A stretch of 64,000 nt of DNA from Portunus trituberculatus (GCF_017591435.1 NC_059272.1:2289292-2353291); one strand, 5' to 3'; shown: positions 16,883 to 47,665, counted from the first letter of the stretch. Made by a program: numbers and translations. Notes: generated from the letters alone by a model not told the origin.

Positions 16883-16918
16883 TACCAAGATGTATTAGAA
16901 GTCTAATACATCTTGGTA
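16883..16918. repeat. Perfect 17-bp palindrome, 2-nt spacer
   Basis: TACCAAGATGTATTAGA (16,883-16,899) and its exact complement (16,902-16,918) are separated only by AG. This can extrude as a cruciform. Confidence 0.85.
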
Positions 16919-17043
16919 CCTACGACCTCGGACCTACTACCCATTCCCAATACCCACTGTACCCCGCCTGGGATTTTGACTCCGCCTTCTCTTTACAGTG
17001 ATTGGCTGTTGGGATCACAAGAGGCGTACTTACATCCAAATAC

Positions 17044-17046
<3 letters not shown>

Positions 17047-17133
<87 letters not shown>
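17047..17133. repeat. (TA)n microsatellite
   Basis: About 87 bp of uninterrupted TA. Confidence 0.95.
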
Positions 17134-17137
<4 letters not shown>

Positions 17138-17278
17138 TGCTTACATTCCTCACTTTTCTCTCATCATGCCAGGTGCTACTTTGGCTCGGTATATGTACTG
17201 TACCTGTACAACGTGTCATGAATCGAAAGACTAGTATGCGATCTACGTGTCATGAAGTTACTTCTGTATTTTATTATA

Positions 17279-17378
17279 TAACATAAATAATAGGATAACA
17301 AAGGGCCACCAGGGCCCATCTAGGTTATCCTGTATCAGTCGCACAGCGACCTCGTCATCAGTACTTAGAGATACACTT
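17279..17378 (-). mobile_element. LINE family K 3' end fragment
   Basis: Minus-strand copy of the terminal ~100 bp of the family K 3' UTR, including AGGATAAC..GTTATCCT, cut off at the AGTGTATCT block. Confidence 0.85.
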
Positions 17379-17429
17379 ATTATATTATATTGTTATCTAC
17401 AATAAATTGAAGTTATCCTGCAGACCATT

Positions 17430-17540
17430 AATATCAAGATAAATTCACTATCATCCCCTTACTTTTCTCACTACTAAACCTAACTCCAAAGTCTCTCCCA
17501 TATCCATCCACAACATCTAGCATTCTCTGCAACTCAACTG
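17430..17540 (-). mobile_element. LINE reverse transcriptase fragment G (distal half)
   Basis: Minus-strand frame ELQRMLDVVDGYGRDFGVRF, then SSEKSKGMIVN, continues the RT sequence at 19,466-19,672 once the intervening hAT element is ignored. It ends at a stop near 17,435. Confidence 0.75.
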
Positions 17541-18050
17541 CAGTGTTGCCACTCCTTGTGAATTTTCACAAGATCTTGTGAAAATTGTGTGGAACCGATC
17601 GCGATCTGCTAGTAGGTGCCTTCAACCGCTAGATGGGTTAATTAGTTCACAGCAAGTTGGTCAACTGGAACGTACTTTTCTGCACGTTTTGTAAATATTA
17701 AATAGTTTAATAAAATAGTTATAATCTTTCTAAGAATGTACTCGTGGCATATAAGCTAAAAAAGTGGAAATGTTTATATATAAGTCGAGCGCTCTTCTTT
17801 CTCATCTCCATTCCTGGGACAAAAAATAGAAAAGATCATTAATACGTAAAGCGTAGTTTTAATGCCTTTTTCTTTCCAGAAAAAAATAGTATAAATTATA
17901 TTCATACAGAAAATTACAACAATTAATAGTCTTAAAAAAATAACAGTTTAGAGGATATTGTCTGACATGCACCGAGATTGTTCTATCGAAACGTAAACAA
18001 ATCTAGCGTGTTAAGAGCCATCGCCACACTCGCTACACAACCACTTCACT

Positions 18051-18278
18051 ATGGATAACACTATGGATATTAGTGAGGATGAACTTAGAAAATGGACAGT
18101 GCAAACTCTGAGAAACTTTCTGAGATCAAAAGGCATACCAAGTTCGCTTGTTGTGATTCAGTTAGGAAAATTCGGTTTCGGTAATGTTGGCCAGGTTATT
18201 TCGGCACAGACTCCAAAAATTGTTTTTTTTTTTTATATATATAAATGCTACTCAGTGATATTTGCTCTACGCTTTTGA
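18051..18278 (+). pseudogene. SAP-like N-terminal reading frame inside hAT
   Basis: It starts MDNTMDISEDELRKWTVQ and continues TLRNFLRSKGIPSS, matching the first helices of a SAP DNA-binding motif (hydrophobic-x-x-L-(K/R)-x-x-L-(K/R)-x-x-G-(I/L)-P). The second half of the motif is not seen, and after about 35 residues the frame degenerates into T-rich sequence. It is either the remains of a SAP-hAT fusion or captured host sequence. Confidence 0.5.
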
Positions 18279-18783
18279 GTGGAGCATTATCCTATGCAGA
18301 AACTCTGACAATTTTGTGATAAGGTATATATGTACTATTAGACTTACAAAAAATATTTTGATGGGACACTGGTACATCCATACTTTGCACCATTAGGAAC
18401 ATATATTTACATATTTTTATGTCATTTTCAATCAGACACATAGATAAATAACCAAACGTTTATATTATGAGGTATGTAGGCATGAATATCTGTATATATA
18501 TATTTTTAATAGGGCTTCCACAAGAGCGACAGTTCGGCGCGATAGGCAGGACCAACTTGTGAATTAAACCAGCTGGCGAATAATGAAAACTACACAGATA
18601 GCGATTGGTAAAACCTTGTGAACTTGTGAATTTTTTTTGAGAAATTCGGAAATCTTGTGAATTTTGCTAATTTCCACAGTACAAATCAGACAGTCAAGAC
18701 AGTAACATACTTTTACATCTACCACTACTACAATTAGTAATAATTACATCTTAATATCATATTAGAAGTAATCTATCAAAGCT

Positions 18784-19278
18784 GGCAGTGCACTTTCCAA
18801 TGCTGGTGAAAGTGGAAGATCTACTGTAGATCAACTACAAGATCAGTGGAGGAACTTGCTATACACAAGATCAGCCTTAGAAAAAAATACTAAGCAAACA
18901 AAAACATTTTGGAGTGAAATAAAAAAAAAGTGAAAGATGGTAATGATATATATGTGTAAATTTGGCCTCTTATCATAATTCATGTGCAATCTTCTCGCAT
19001 TGCCCCATTCATCAGCCTCAGTAGAAAGAATATTTTCCCAGCTCAATATGATTAAAACAAACCAGACTAACAGACTGCATGTTGCTACAACTGCTTATCG
19101 CATCCTAGCAAAACAATCCATTTCAAGGCAAGACGTCCCGTGCTATAACTGGGAGCCGTCAAAATCACTAATTAATGACGTAAAAAGCGGGAAATGCCAC
19201 CAGCGATACGTGAGTCGGCGGAAGGAGATGAGAGAAAAGATGAATCTAGCAACTCTACATTCAAGGAATGTTGAGTGA
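18784..19278 (+). pseudogene. hAT transposase C-terminal (dimerisation) remnant
   Basis: Broken frames read DQWRNLLYTR..FWSEIKK, then, uninterrupted from 18,982, CNLLALPHSSASVERIFSQL..KTNQTNRLHVAT, ending at 19,276. LPxSSAxVERxFSxxxxxKTxxRN/LxxxT is the classic hAT dimerisation-domain signature. There is at least one stop before 18,982. Confidence 0.88.
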
Positions 19279-19465
19279 TGATGATGATGACCTCTCCATG
19301 CAATTTTTCCGTCAATAGTATCATCATCGGTGAGTAAAACACTGATTTTGTATATTAATTAGGCAAATTAGCATCAAATACCTGAAGCTTGTGAATTTGT
19401 TTTCATTCTTGTGAAAAATCAAGTGTGTATCTAGTGATTTCCGAAAATCTCGAGTGGCAACACTG

Positions 19466-19672
19466 CTCAACTGCTGACTCACTCATGACCACCACATCAT
19501 CTGCATAAAGGAGCACACCTATCTTCTCATTGCCCACTCTTACTCCTGCATTCATTCTTCTCAATCTGGCTGCTAACTCCTCTGTATACAAACTGAAAAG
19601 GGTTGGTGACAGAATACATCCTTGCCTAACTCCTCTCTCACTCTTCACCCAATCTGTCTCTATCTCCTAGTC
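19466..19672 (-). mobile_element. LINE reverse transcriptase fragment G (proximal half)
   Basis: The minus-strand frame encodes ERGVRQGCILSPTLFSLY, EELAARLRRM and LLYADDVVVMSES, i.e. RT fingers-palm with the intact YADD box. The frame is cut exactly at CTCAACTG by the hAT element and resumes at 17,540. Confidence 0.82.
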
Positions 19673-19775
19673 TGTATTCTTGACCTTGATCTTGATCTTG
19701 ATACTACAGGCGACTCGGGATCACTCCTGAGCCGGGCCTTTGGATCGGCAGCTCCTGTAGACGACAAAAAAAAAG
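19673..19775 (-). repeat. Dispersed repeat R3
   Basis: It contains the complement of GAGCTGCCGATCCAAAGGCC, CGGCTCAGGAGTGATCCCGA and GTCGCCTGTAGTATTAAGAT plus CAAGATCAAG steps. Three diverged plus-strand copies lie in a row at 35,920-36,215. Confidence 0.75.
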
Positions 19776-20056
19776 GCACACACACACACACTCAAGGCCA
19801 TATCTGCTAAAAAGGTCCCCTTTCTGAGAAAGGCAACACAAAAACTGGTACCTTTCTGTTGAATATCCTTTTTGTTTATATATTTACCATTGAATAATAC
19901 GAGGAGTTGACAAATATCCATTTATCATGACTATGTATTGAGTGAAAATCAAGATTTGAATACCTTGGCAAAAAAAAGTGTTAAGGCCTTCATCCTTCAC
20001 ATGCATGCATAATTTTTGTATGAACAATAAGAAAAAATTACCCTTAAATAATGTTT

Positions 20057-20062
20057 TTTATT
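20057..20062 (-). terminator. Gene B polyadenylation signal (AATAAA)
   Basis: Minus-strand AATAAA 169 nt after the gene B stop codon. A second candidate was not needed. 19,776-20,056 shows no other feature. Confidence 0.55.
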
Positions 20063-20230
20063 AAATAAATCACAGAAAATGAGGTTGTACAGCTGTACCT
20101 GAGTAGACAAGAGTTAAGAGTACAATTTCTTTTCTGTCTGTTTTGCTTTTTACACATTAAAACTGGCTAATAATTCTCTGATGTAGCACCCCGACTAATC
20201 TTAACGACAACCCACCACTGATTATAAGAC

Positions 20231-39193
<18,963 letters not shown>

Positions 39194-39731
39194 CTGAAAA
39201 GTATTTATAATTTTATCATAACATTCCTTTTAATAAATATAAAGTTCTTTTCAAAAGCATCTCAGTTGGTTCTAATGTGTAATGAAACTTGTAATAATTT
39301 GATAGCTGAGTATTCATAAATCAGTTTTAAAATCTTGCTAGATTGAAATACCCTCATAACCCCAGGTAACTCATTATAATATTTCTTGTGTTAATCTTCA
39401 GCACCAAGGTACTATTCCTTCTGATTCACGAAATGTGCTGGTTATTCCTCTCTAGAAAGAGAAAAAATACCATCAGGACAGCAATATAGTATTCCAGTGG
39501 TCAGTATGGTGGGCAGTGACTGACCATCTTCCACTGATGCAGACCTCCAACCACCTGATAAAGTGCCTCAGACCTGAACAGTCTGGGTTCACACCAAGTA
39601 AGCCAACAAGAACTGTATAATAGCACCTAAAGCTCTGGTGGAATGCCAGGGCAAGATCTTACATTGATGTTGGATTCAAATATGAGACACTGGAATTTTC
39701 TGCAAATCATGGATTCCTACACAGATTTTTA

Positions 39732-42030
39732 TTTTTTTTATGTAGCAGAGGAAAGTTGGTCAAAGGCAAAAGAAAGAATAAAAAAGGCCCACTAGGAATG
39801 CCAGTCCCTGTACAGGTCTGAGAGTTAGCCAAAAGAAATGGATAAATGTCCTGAAACCTTCCTCTTACATGAGATCAAGTCATAAGAAGATGCAAATACA
39901 GAAGCAAGTAGGGGCTTCCAGAATTTACCAGAGAAAGGTAAGACTGATCGAGAGTAGTGGTTAACTCTTGCATTAGAGAGGTGGACAGAACATGAGTGAG
40001 AGGAAGAAGAAAGTCTTGTACAGTGAGGCCACAGGAGGAGGAAAGGTATGCAGTTAGCAAGATCAGAAGACCAGTTGGCATGAAAATAGTGATAGAGGAT
40101 AGCAAGAGATGGAACATTGTGAAAAGTCTGAGGAGAGGAATTGAAGAGACAAAAAGCTTTTGATTCCACTCTTTCTGACAAAACTGCGAGATGAACCACA
40201 AAAACATGAAAAGAGTACTCAATACAAGGATGGATAAGTACTTTGTAGAGAGTTAGCAGTTTGGAGGGGTGAGAAAATCTGGTGGAGATGCTTCAGAATG
40301 CCTAACTTCATAGAAACTGTTTCAGCATGAGATGAGATGTGAAGTTTCCAATTTAGATAATAAGTAAAGGACAGACCAAAGATGTTCAATGTAGCAGAGG
40401 GAGACAGTTGAGTGTCATTGAAGAAGAGGGGATAACTATCAAGAAGGTTGTGTTGAGTTGATAGATGGAGGAATTGAACACTACCAAGTTTTCTCTGCCC
40501 AAAAGAGAAATCTTAGAAAGATCAGAAGTCATGTGTTCTGCATGTTCTGCAGCATCCCTGCAGGATCTATTAGCTTCCTGACAGGTTGGTCTTCTCTGAA
40601 AAGACATGAATAAATGTTGGTTGGTATCATCAGTGTAAGAGTGGATAGAGTAAGAAGCTTGGTTTAGATCATTAATGAATAATAGGAAGAGTGGGGATGA
40701 CTGGACAGAACCCTGAGGAACACCACTCTTAATAGATTTAGAAGAACAACAGTGGCTGTCTACCACAGTAGCAATGGAAGGGTCAGAGAGGAAACTTGAG
40801 ATGAAGTTGCAGACATGGATGAAAACCGTAAGAGGGTAGTTTTGATATCAAAACCTCGTACCAGATCCTATTAAAAGTTTTTAACATGTCTAAGGCAACA
40901 ACAAAAATTTCACTAAAATTTCTAAAAGAGAATGACCAAGACTCAGTAAGGAAACCCAGATCACCAGTAGGGTGGTCTTGACGAAAGCCATACTGGCAAT
41001 CAGATAGAAGATTGTGAAGTGACAGATGTTTAAGAATCTTCTTGCTGAGGATAGATTAAAAAACTTTAGACAAGAAAGAGATTAGAGCTATAGGATGGTA
41101 ACTTGAGGGATTAGACCAGTCATCCTGTTTAGGAACAGGCTGAATGTAGGCAAACTCCTAGCAAGAAGTAAAGGTAGAAGTTGATAGACATAATTGAAAG
41201 AGTTTGGCCAGTGAGGTGCAAGCAGGAAAGCACAGCCTTCCGAAGGTTTAGGCCAGCAACGGCCTGGAAAACATCAAGAATTTTAATTGAAGGCATGAAA
41301 TAGCCAGAGAGAGGAGGAGAGGGAGGGACAAGCCCAGAATCATACAAGGTGGAGTTTTTAGTAAAAGTTTGAAAGAAGACTTTGGCTTTAGAGAGAGATG
41401 AGATGGTATTGGTGCCATCAGGATGAAATAAAGGAAGGAAAGATGAAGAAATAAAGTTATTGGAGATGTTTTTGGCCAGATGTCAAAAGTCTCTAGGGTA
41501 GTTGGATTTCCAAAGATTTTGACTTTTTCTATTAATGACGGGGTGTTTGGCAAGATGAAGAACAGACTTGGCATGATTCTAGGTTGTAAAATAAAGTGCA
41601 TGAGATTCAGGTGATGGAAGGCTCAAGTACCTTTTGTGGGCAACCTCTCAATCACATATAGTGTGAGAACAGGCTATGCATGTTAAACCAAGGACTGGAA
41701 GGTTTAGGTTGAGAAAAAGAGCGAGGAATGTGTGTGCCTCCATGCCAGATACTATCACCTCTGTTGTATGTTCAGCACACAGAGACAGGTCTCAAACACA
41801 GAAACAGTAATCATTTCAGGTAAAATCAGCATAGTACCTCCTCAGGTCACCCAGAACTGGTAGAGTCCAAATGCCAGAGGCACCTCTGCTTTGGGTGGAT
41901 CATGATGAGGGATTGGTGAAATAGGAAAAGATACAAAAATGAGATTGTGACTGGAGGAGTCCAATGGAGAAGATAGGATAATAGCATAAGCAGAAGTATT
42001 AAAAATTTAACCTGCTCCAAAACCAATACC
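39732..42030 (-). mobile_element. Jockey-like LINE family J, copy J3 (5'-truncated)
   Basis: Minus-strand order: end of the endonuclease region near 41,850-42,030, linker (MYDSGLVPPSPPLSGYFMPS), RT (SGVPQGSVQSSPLFLLFIND, catalytic box YTDD), and thumb and C-terminus (RVESKAFCLFNSS, ARVNHYSRSV). Several frameshifts; Ala of YADD is Thr. Inactive. Confidence 0.82.
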
Positions 42031-43879
42031 AGAAAGTTATGTACTGGTTCAGTATACAATTAAGAAGACATTAAGACATTATGTTGCAGTCAATAAGTCA
42101 GTGTCAGAAGAGGGGATGTTTAACGTAAATTACTTAAGAAAGAAGGGCACAACAGATATGGTCATACTCGGTTTAGTTTCCCTGACATTCACGACAAAGA
42201 GGAAATACCAGAGGATAGGATTATTCAGTCCTTACCAGCTCCTGAAGTGTTAAGATGGTATCTATATTTATAAGAATAACATTTCCCTCTCCAATAATCT
42301 AGTTGTTAGGAAAATACACAATGTTCATTTAACCATAATATTATAATAGTAACAGTACTTTTTGTTTCAATACAAAGAACACAAGTAACGAGTCTCACTT
42401 TTCCAGTAACATGTATGACAGTTACATTTCCATTCATAGCACAATAATTATTAGGAATAATCCAATCTTATGGCTATAGTAGATTGTTTATCTATTCATA
42501 TCTTACTGATATGAAGCACTCCTTAACTGATCCACTTACATCACAGAGATTGTGAAATTACAAAAGGCAAAGTCGGAGACGAGGTACCATTGCAGTAATG
42601 TTTCTCACGTAACTTTTGAAAACATATATAAAATCTAAATCAAAACAAATAAACAAAACTGAGTGTGGCATGAGGTAGACTGAAGTATTGGTAACATAGC
42701 ATACAATAACCATTCATGTCTTGCACACTTCTAGTAATATAATTCAGAGAAGTTCAATAAGTTATCTCCAAATGTAGTTTCTCATGATGAAATGGCTCCC
42801 TAGTGTAATTAATCTCCATCCACAGGTTTAACATCTCATCAAAGTTACTGCTGTGGAAAATGTCATTCATAGGGAACAATAGTGTTACTTCGGAAGCGTC
42901 TGTCCTCCTCACAGGGTTCATGTACTGTAGTGTCATTACCAAGAGACATAACAATCCGTGGAGAAGGATAAGCTGGGCAGAACTTGTGAAGTTTAATTCC
43001 TTGTGCAAAAGAACTGGATACAACAGCAGTGAGTCCAACACTGTCTCTGTGCTCTTACTACTTTTCTCACTAACTCTTCCCTGACTCACCCTTCTTTCCT
43101 TTAATGATTTGGTCTTTTTTTTTTTTTTTTTTTTTTTATAATATGGTGGTGTCAGAGGTCACCAGAAGCAAATGATATGAACAAGGTGGATAGCGACGAG
43201 CTATGGGGAAGGCCTTGTTCCTGATATAAGATGATATCATATTGGAAATAAACATTGTAGAACCAAAAGTTGTTGGGGGACCAGAAATCAGATAACGCAT
43301 GTATTTTATGAGGTGTAAGAGGCAGAGAAAAGAGAGAGCAGCTGAGAGCCGAGAGGGCGAGAGAAAACGGCAAGACAGAGCTGTCAGACCAAAGAAGGGT
43401 CAAAATGGGTGCATTGCTTATCTCAAGACAAATAAGTGTAGCCAGACAGTTGCAATACAGTTAGAGAAAATGTTGGTGTCATGTTTGGATAGAGGGAAAA
43501 TGGTTATGTGTAGGATGTGAAGGGTGGTGTTTTTATTGGAAGGTTAATTGTAGAGTGTGTTTAGGATGTATCTTATCATTGTGATTTGAGTTGAATAACG
43601 TGAATACTGTGAAGAATCTGGAATATTTGAAGAAGTTTGAGTGAAAAGAGAGTTGTTATTATCAATGAGGTTATTTGTGTGTGTAATGAATTTGAGTTCA
43701 AGATATAATGTGGCAGAATCTTTTCGTGGTTTTTCGTTGTTGTAGGGTCGTAAGGTGTAAATGTCTGTAAATAATATAATTAAGTAAGGTTTGTAAAAAA
43801 CTCAGATGGGTTCCCTTAAACCCACAAAAGCAGTCTTGAAAATTATGAACGCAACAAGATTGTGCAAATAAGACATAGT
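42031..43879. other. No gene recognised; one inverted dispersed repeat
   Basis: AT-rich sequence with a T23 run at 43,115-43,137. The stretch 42,895-43,020 is the reverse complement of 47,537-47,665 (about 85% by eye). The open frame at 42,754-43,089 (-) overlaps this repeat and has no recognised domain. Confidence 0.45.
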
Positions 43880-44194
43880 TGCCAGTCCTCTCACAGTCCC
43901 AAAAGAGTTAGCCAAAAGACACAGATAAATGTCATGAAACCTTCCTCTTAACCCTTAAAGTACGAGGGATTGATTTACTTTCTGTCTGTTACGCTGAGGA
44001 AAAATCACACCTGTCAAAAATGCTAAAAATATTTTTTCCTTACAAAAGCATATTTCTTTGTGTTATTCTGAGTACAACGATGTAGTTTTCAACATGTTAT
44101 GACCTCTGAGAACAAAGTTATTGCATATAAAAAAATTCATGGCAGAACCCACCGCTAAGAAATACCCCCCAAGCTCTGATAACACCTCCCGAGT

Positions 44195-44236
<42 letters not shown>

Positions 44237-47170
44237 GGGCATTTAAATTTGATGTAAAAGTAGAAACTTTTGCACTTTCTTGTCAAGAAAATGCGAACTC
44301 AGATATATGAAATAATGTGTAAAACAGGAAAAGAAAAATAAACCACATATTACAAGTATTGTGGATTTGTATAATTGGAATCTGGCAACTCTTATTAGCA
44401 ATGGGATTCACGTGACTTGGCCGACAAGCACAGTCCTGTAGAGGCAACCAGGGGTGACACACACTAGCACATTGCTCGTGGGGAGTACGTGAGGAGGTTT
44501 ATGAACGTTGCTGTGAGAGTTGGTCTCTGTCTCCCAGATCACTATCAGAATCACTACTGGAGCCTTCACTTTCTTCTGTCTCAATAAAAAAAACCACTGT
44601 CTTCATTTTCATCACTGTCCTCAATGTCATTACCGAGTAACACTGACATAACATCACTCAGAGTACCATTTCCTCCCTCCAGGTCACGGGGGATGCCAGA
44701 TGTCGCCTCAAAATGGGAAAAGATGACCTATCGTGAGAGAACATATGTCTCAAGGCTCAAGGAGGCGAGCGAGAAAAGATGCCAGATACATCCACTTGCC
44801 CCAGGACCAATAGTGAGTGGAAGAGATTGAAACGTTTAGCGTGGAAAAATCATCATTCCCGGAACGATCTCCGCCTCTCCGCATGAGACGTTACAATCGT
44901 CCCAAAACGATCACTGTACATTAAGGGTTAAATGAAGTCAAGTCATACGAAGTTGGAAATAAAGAAACAGGCAGGGAGTTCCAGAGTTTACCAGAGAAAG
45001 GAATGAATGATTGAGAGCACTGGTTAACTCTTGCATTAGGGAGTTGGACAGAATAGGGGTGAGAGGAAGAAGAAAGCCTTATGCAGCAAGGCCACAGGAG
45101 GAGGGAAGGCATGCAGTTAGCAAGATCAGAAGAGCAGTTAGCATGAAAATAGCAGCAGAAGATAGCAAGAGATGCAACACTACAGCAGCGAGAAAGAGGT
45201 TAAAGACAGTCAGCCAGTCTACCATGGCAGCAATAGAACGGTCGGAAAGGAAACTTGAGATAAAGTTGCAGAGAGATGGATAGAAACCATAGGAGGATAG
45301 TTTTGAGATCAAAGCTTTGTGCCAGATTCTATAAAAAGCTTTTGATATGTTTAACAGAACAGCAAGAGTTTAACCAAAATCTCTAAAAGAGGATGACCAA
45401 GACTCAGTAAGGAAATTCAGAAGATCACCAGTAGAGCAACCTTGACAAAAGCCATACTGGCAATCAAATAGAAGATTGTGAAGTGATATATATTTGAGAA
45501 CCTTCCTATTGAGAATAGATTCAAAAACTTTAGACAAGCATGATGTCAAAGCCATAAGGTGATAGTTTGAGGGATTAGAATGGTCATCCTTCTTAGGAAC
45601 AGGCTGAATGTAGGCAAACTTCCAACAAGAAAGAAAGATAGAAGTTGATATGCATAGTTAAAAGTTTGGCCATGCAAGGTGCAAGCACGGAAGCACAGAG
45701 CAATAGGAGGGACCCCATCAGGCCTATAAGCCTAACAAGGGTTTAGGCCAGAGAGGGCATGGTAAACATCATTACGAAGAATTTTGATCATAGACATGAA
45801 ATAGTCAGAGGGAGGAAGAGAGGGAGGGACAAACCCAGAATCATCCAAGGTGGAGTTGTTAGCAAAGGTTTGAGAGAAGGGTTCAGCTTTAGAGACAGAT
45901 GTGATGACAGTGATGCCATCAGAATCAAATAAAGGAGGGAAAGATGAAGAAGTGAAGTTATTGGAGATGTTTTTGGCCAGATGCCATAAGTCATGAAGTC
46001 ATGGGGAGTTGGAGTTTGAAAGATTTTGACATTTTCTACTTATGAAGGAGTGTTTGGCAAGTTGAAGAACAGACTTGGCATGATTCCAGACAGAAATATA
46101 AAGCGCATGAGATTTAGGTGATGGAAGGCTCAAGTATTTTTTGCATGCAACCTCTCTATCAACAGGCTCTGTTAAACCAAGGTTTAGAAGGCTTAGATTG
46201 AGAAAAAGAGTGAGGAATGTATGCCTCCATGCCAGATATCATCACCTCTGTTACATATTCAGCATACAAAAATTGATCTCTGACACAGAATCAGTAATCA
46301 TTCCAGGAAAAATCAGCATAATACCTCCTCAGGTCCCCATAACTGGGAGAGGCAAAATGCCAGAGGCACCTCCACTTTGGGAATACTGAGAAAGATTTGT
46401 AGAAATAGGACAAGATACAGAAATGAGATTGTGATCAGAGGAGCCCAAAGAAAATAGGTTAACAGCATAAGCAGGATTAGAGGTAAGGAAAAGGTCAAGA
46501 ATGTTCGGCGTATCTCCAAGACAGTCAGGAACACAAGAAAGGTGTTGCACCAGTTGCTCTAGGTCATGGAGGATAGCAAAGTTGAAGGCTAATTTGCTAA
46601 GATGGTCAGTGAAGGGAGAGGAAAGCCAAAGCTGGTGGTGAACATTGAAATCTCCAAGAATGGAGATCTCCGCAAAAGGATAGAGAGACAGAATGTGCTC
46701 CACTTTAGAAGTTAAATAGTCAAAAGAATTTACTATAGTCAGAGGAGTTATGGGAGAGATTGACAGCACAGATAAATTTAGTTAGAGAATGACTATTGAT
46801 TCAAGAGCATGGGCATGAGAGCAAGTCAAATCGTTGCACACATAGATGCAACATCCAGCTTTGGAGTGAAAATGATGATAGAGAAAGTAGGAGGGAACAG
46901 AGAAGGGATTACTGTCAGTTGCCTCAGACAGCTGTGTTTTGGTGAGGGAAAAAAGATGAGGTTTACTGGAGGAGAGGCAGTGTTCTACAGATTGAAAATT
47001 AGATCCCAGATGCAAATATTACAGAAATTAAATGAAGAAAAAATTGAGGGAGGTGTGAAAATATATTCATGTCACTACCAAGAGAGCAGTCCAACCTGGG
47101 GATATTTATGATTCCCTCCCTACAAGGGGACTCCAAGGCTAGATTTGTAGTCACCATTTTCCTATTTTAA
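43880..47170 (-). mobile_element. Jockey-like LINE family J, copy J4 (near full length, RT core deleted)
   Basis: Minus-strand order: endonuclease N-terminus (LTKTQLSEATDSN, GCCIYVCNDLTCSHAHA), endonuclease middle (ISILGDFNVHHQLW, DLFLTSNP, GSSDHNLISVSCPIS), linker, RT fingers (LSKVFESILNRKVL, CQYGFCQGCSTGDLL), then a direct jump near 45,215 from SDRSIAAMVD to the thumb. The VPQGS and YADD region is deleted. Interrupted by a TTAA-type element at 43,952-44,927. Confidence 0.83.
43952..44927 (-). mobile_element. piggyBac-like element in LINE J4, TTAA duplication
   Basis: Flanked by TTAA at 43,948-43,951 and 44,928-44,931. The ends CCCTTAAAGTAC and GTACATTAAGGG are complementary with one mismatch. 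The LINE reads straight across when the element and one TTAA are removed. On the minus strand an acidic stretch (NDIEDSDENEDSG..ETEESEGSSSDSDSD) resembles the N-terminus of piggyBac-type transposases; the catalytic domain is missing. A (CT)n run lies at 44,193-44,234. Confidence 0.82.
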
Positions 47171-47265
47171 CCTCTCCAACACGATAACGCATATTTTGCG
47201 TCATCGGGGCACACATGACACATCCAATGATGAGCATATTGCCTCTTACAATGTCAGAATGGCTA
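47170..47265 (+). repeat. Dispersed repeat with GACGCA palindrome, copy 2
   Basis: Begins TTAACCTCTCC and contains ACGCATATTTTGCGTCATCG and TGACACATCCAATG. It matches 30,345-30,445 in reverse orientation and resembles the end of a TTAA-type element. Confidence 0.55.
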
Positions 47266-47536
47266 ATCTTTTGTTTGCCTATTTTGAAGTTGTGGCTCTT
47301 ATGTTAAGTAACAAAAATGATCAGGAGGTTCTGTAATGTACTAGAATCATCTAGATGTTAAAAGATATTTAATAAAAAGAGGTTTTGAGTCAACATGAGT
47401 CAGTATTAAGAAAGAATGTGAGCTAGTAAGAGTATGAAGTAAGTAAAGGAACAGTGAGCTAGAAGATGCTTTAGCCAGTAAGAGCAGTGAGTTATTAGTG
47501 AGAAGAGAGGTAAAAGCATAGATAGTGTTCTCTTGC

Positions 47537-47665
47537 ACAAGGAATTAAACTTCAAAAGTTCTGCCCAGAGTATCCTTCTCCACAGATTGTTACCAGTCTG
47601 TTGGCGAGAATACTGCAGTACACAGACTCTGTGAGGAGGTCACCCACACATGCTCAGAATAACAG
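47537..47665 (+). repeat. Dispersed repeat, inverted partner of 42,895-43,020
   Basis: Shares CACAAGGAATTAAACTTC, AGTTCTGCCCAG and TATCCTTCTCCAC with the complement of the earlier copy. Unclassified. Confidence 0.6.

Larger units (their letters stand above)
17541..19465. mobile_element. hAT transposon with perfect TIRs and 8-bp target duplication
   Basis: The 14-bp terminal inverted repeats CAGTGTTGCCACTC (17,541-17,554) and GAGTGGCAACACTG (19,452-19,465) are perfect complements. They are flanked by the identical 8-mer CTCAACTG at 17,533-17,540 and 19,466-19,473, the hAT signature. Motifs of the type CTTGTGAAnTTTT recur near both ends and at about 18,610-18,670, as expected of subterminal transposase-binding sites. 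Inside are a plus-strand SAP-like start and a decayed hAT C-terminus; the catalytic middle is missing, so it is non-autonomous. Confidence 0.93.

Noticed and set aside
16913..17286. YIYIYI reading frames
   Set aside because: Translation of the (TA)n microsatellite.
43147..43155. TGGTGTCAG as an LTR-retrotransposon primer binding site (tRNA-Leu type)
   Set aside because: No LTR ending in CA precedes it, and no gag/pol frame or second LTR was found.
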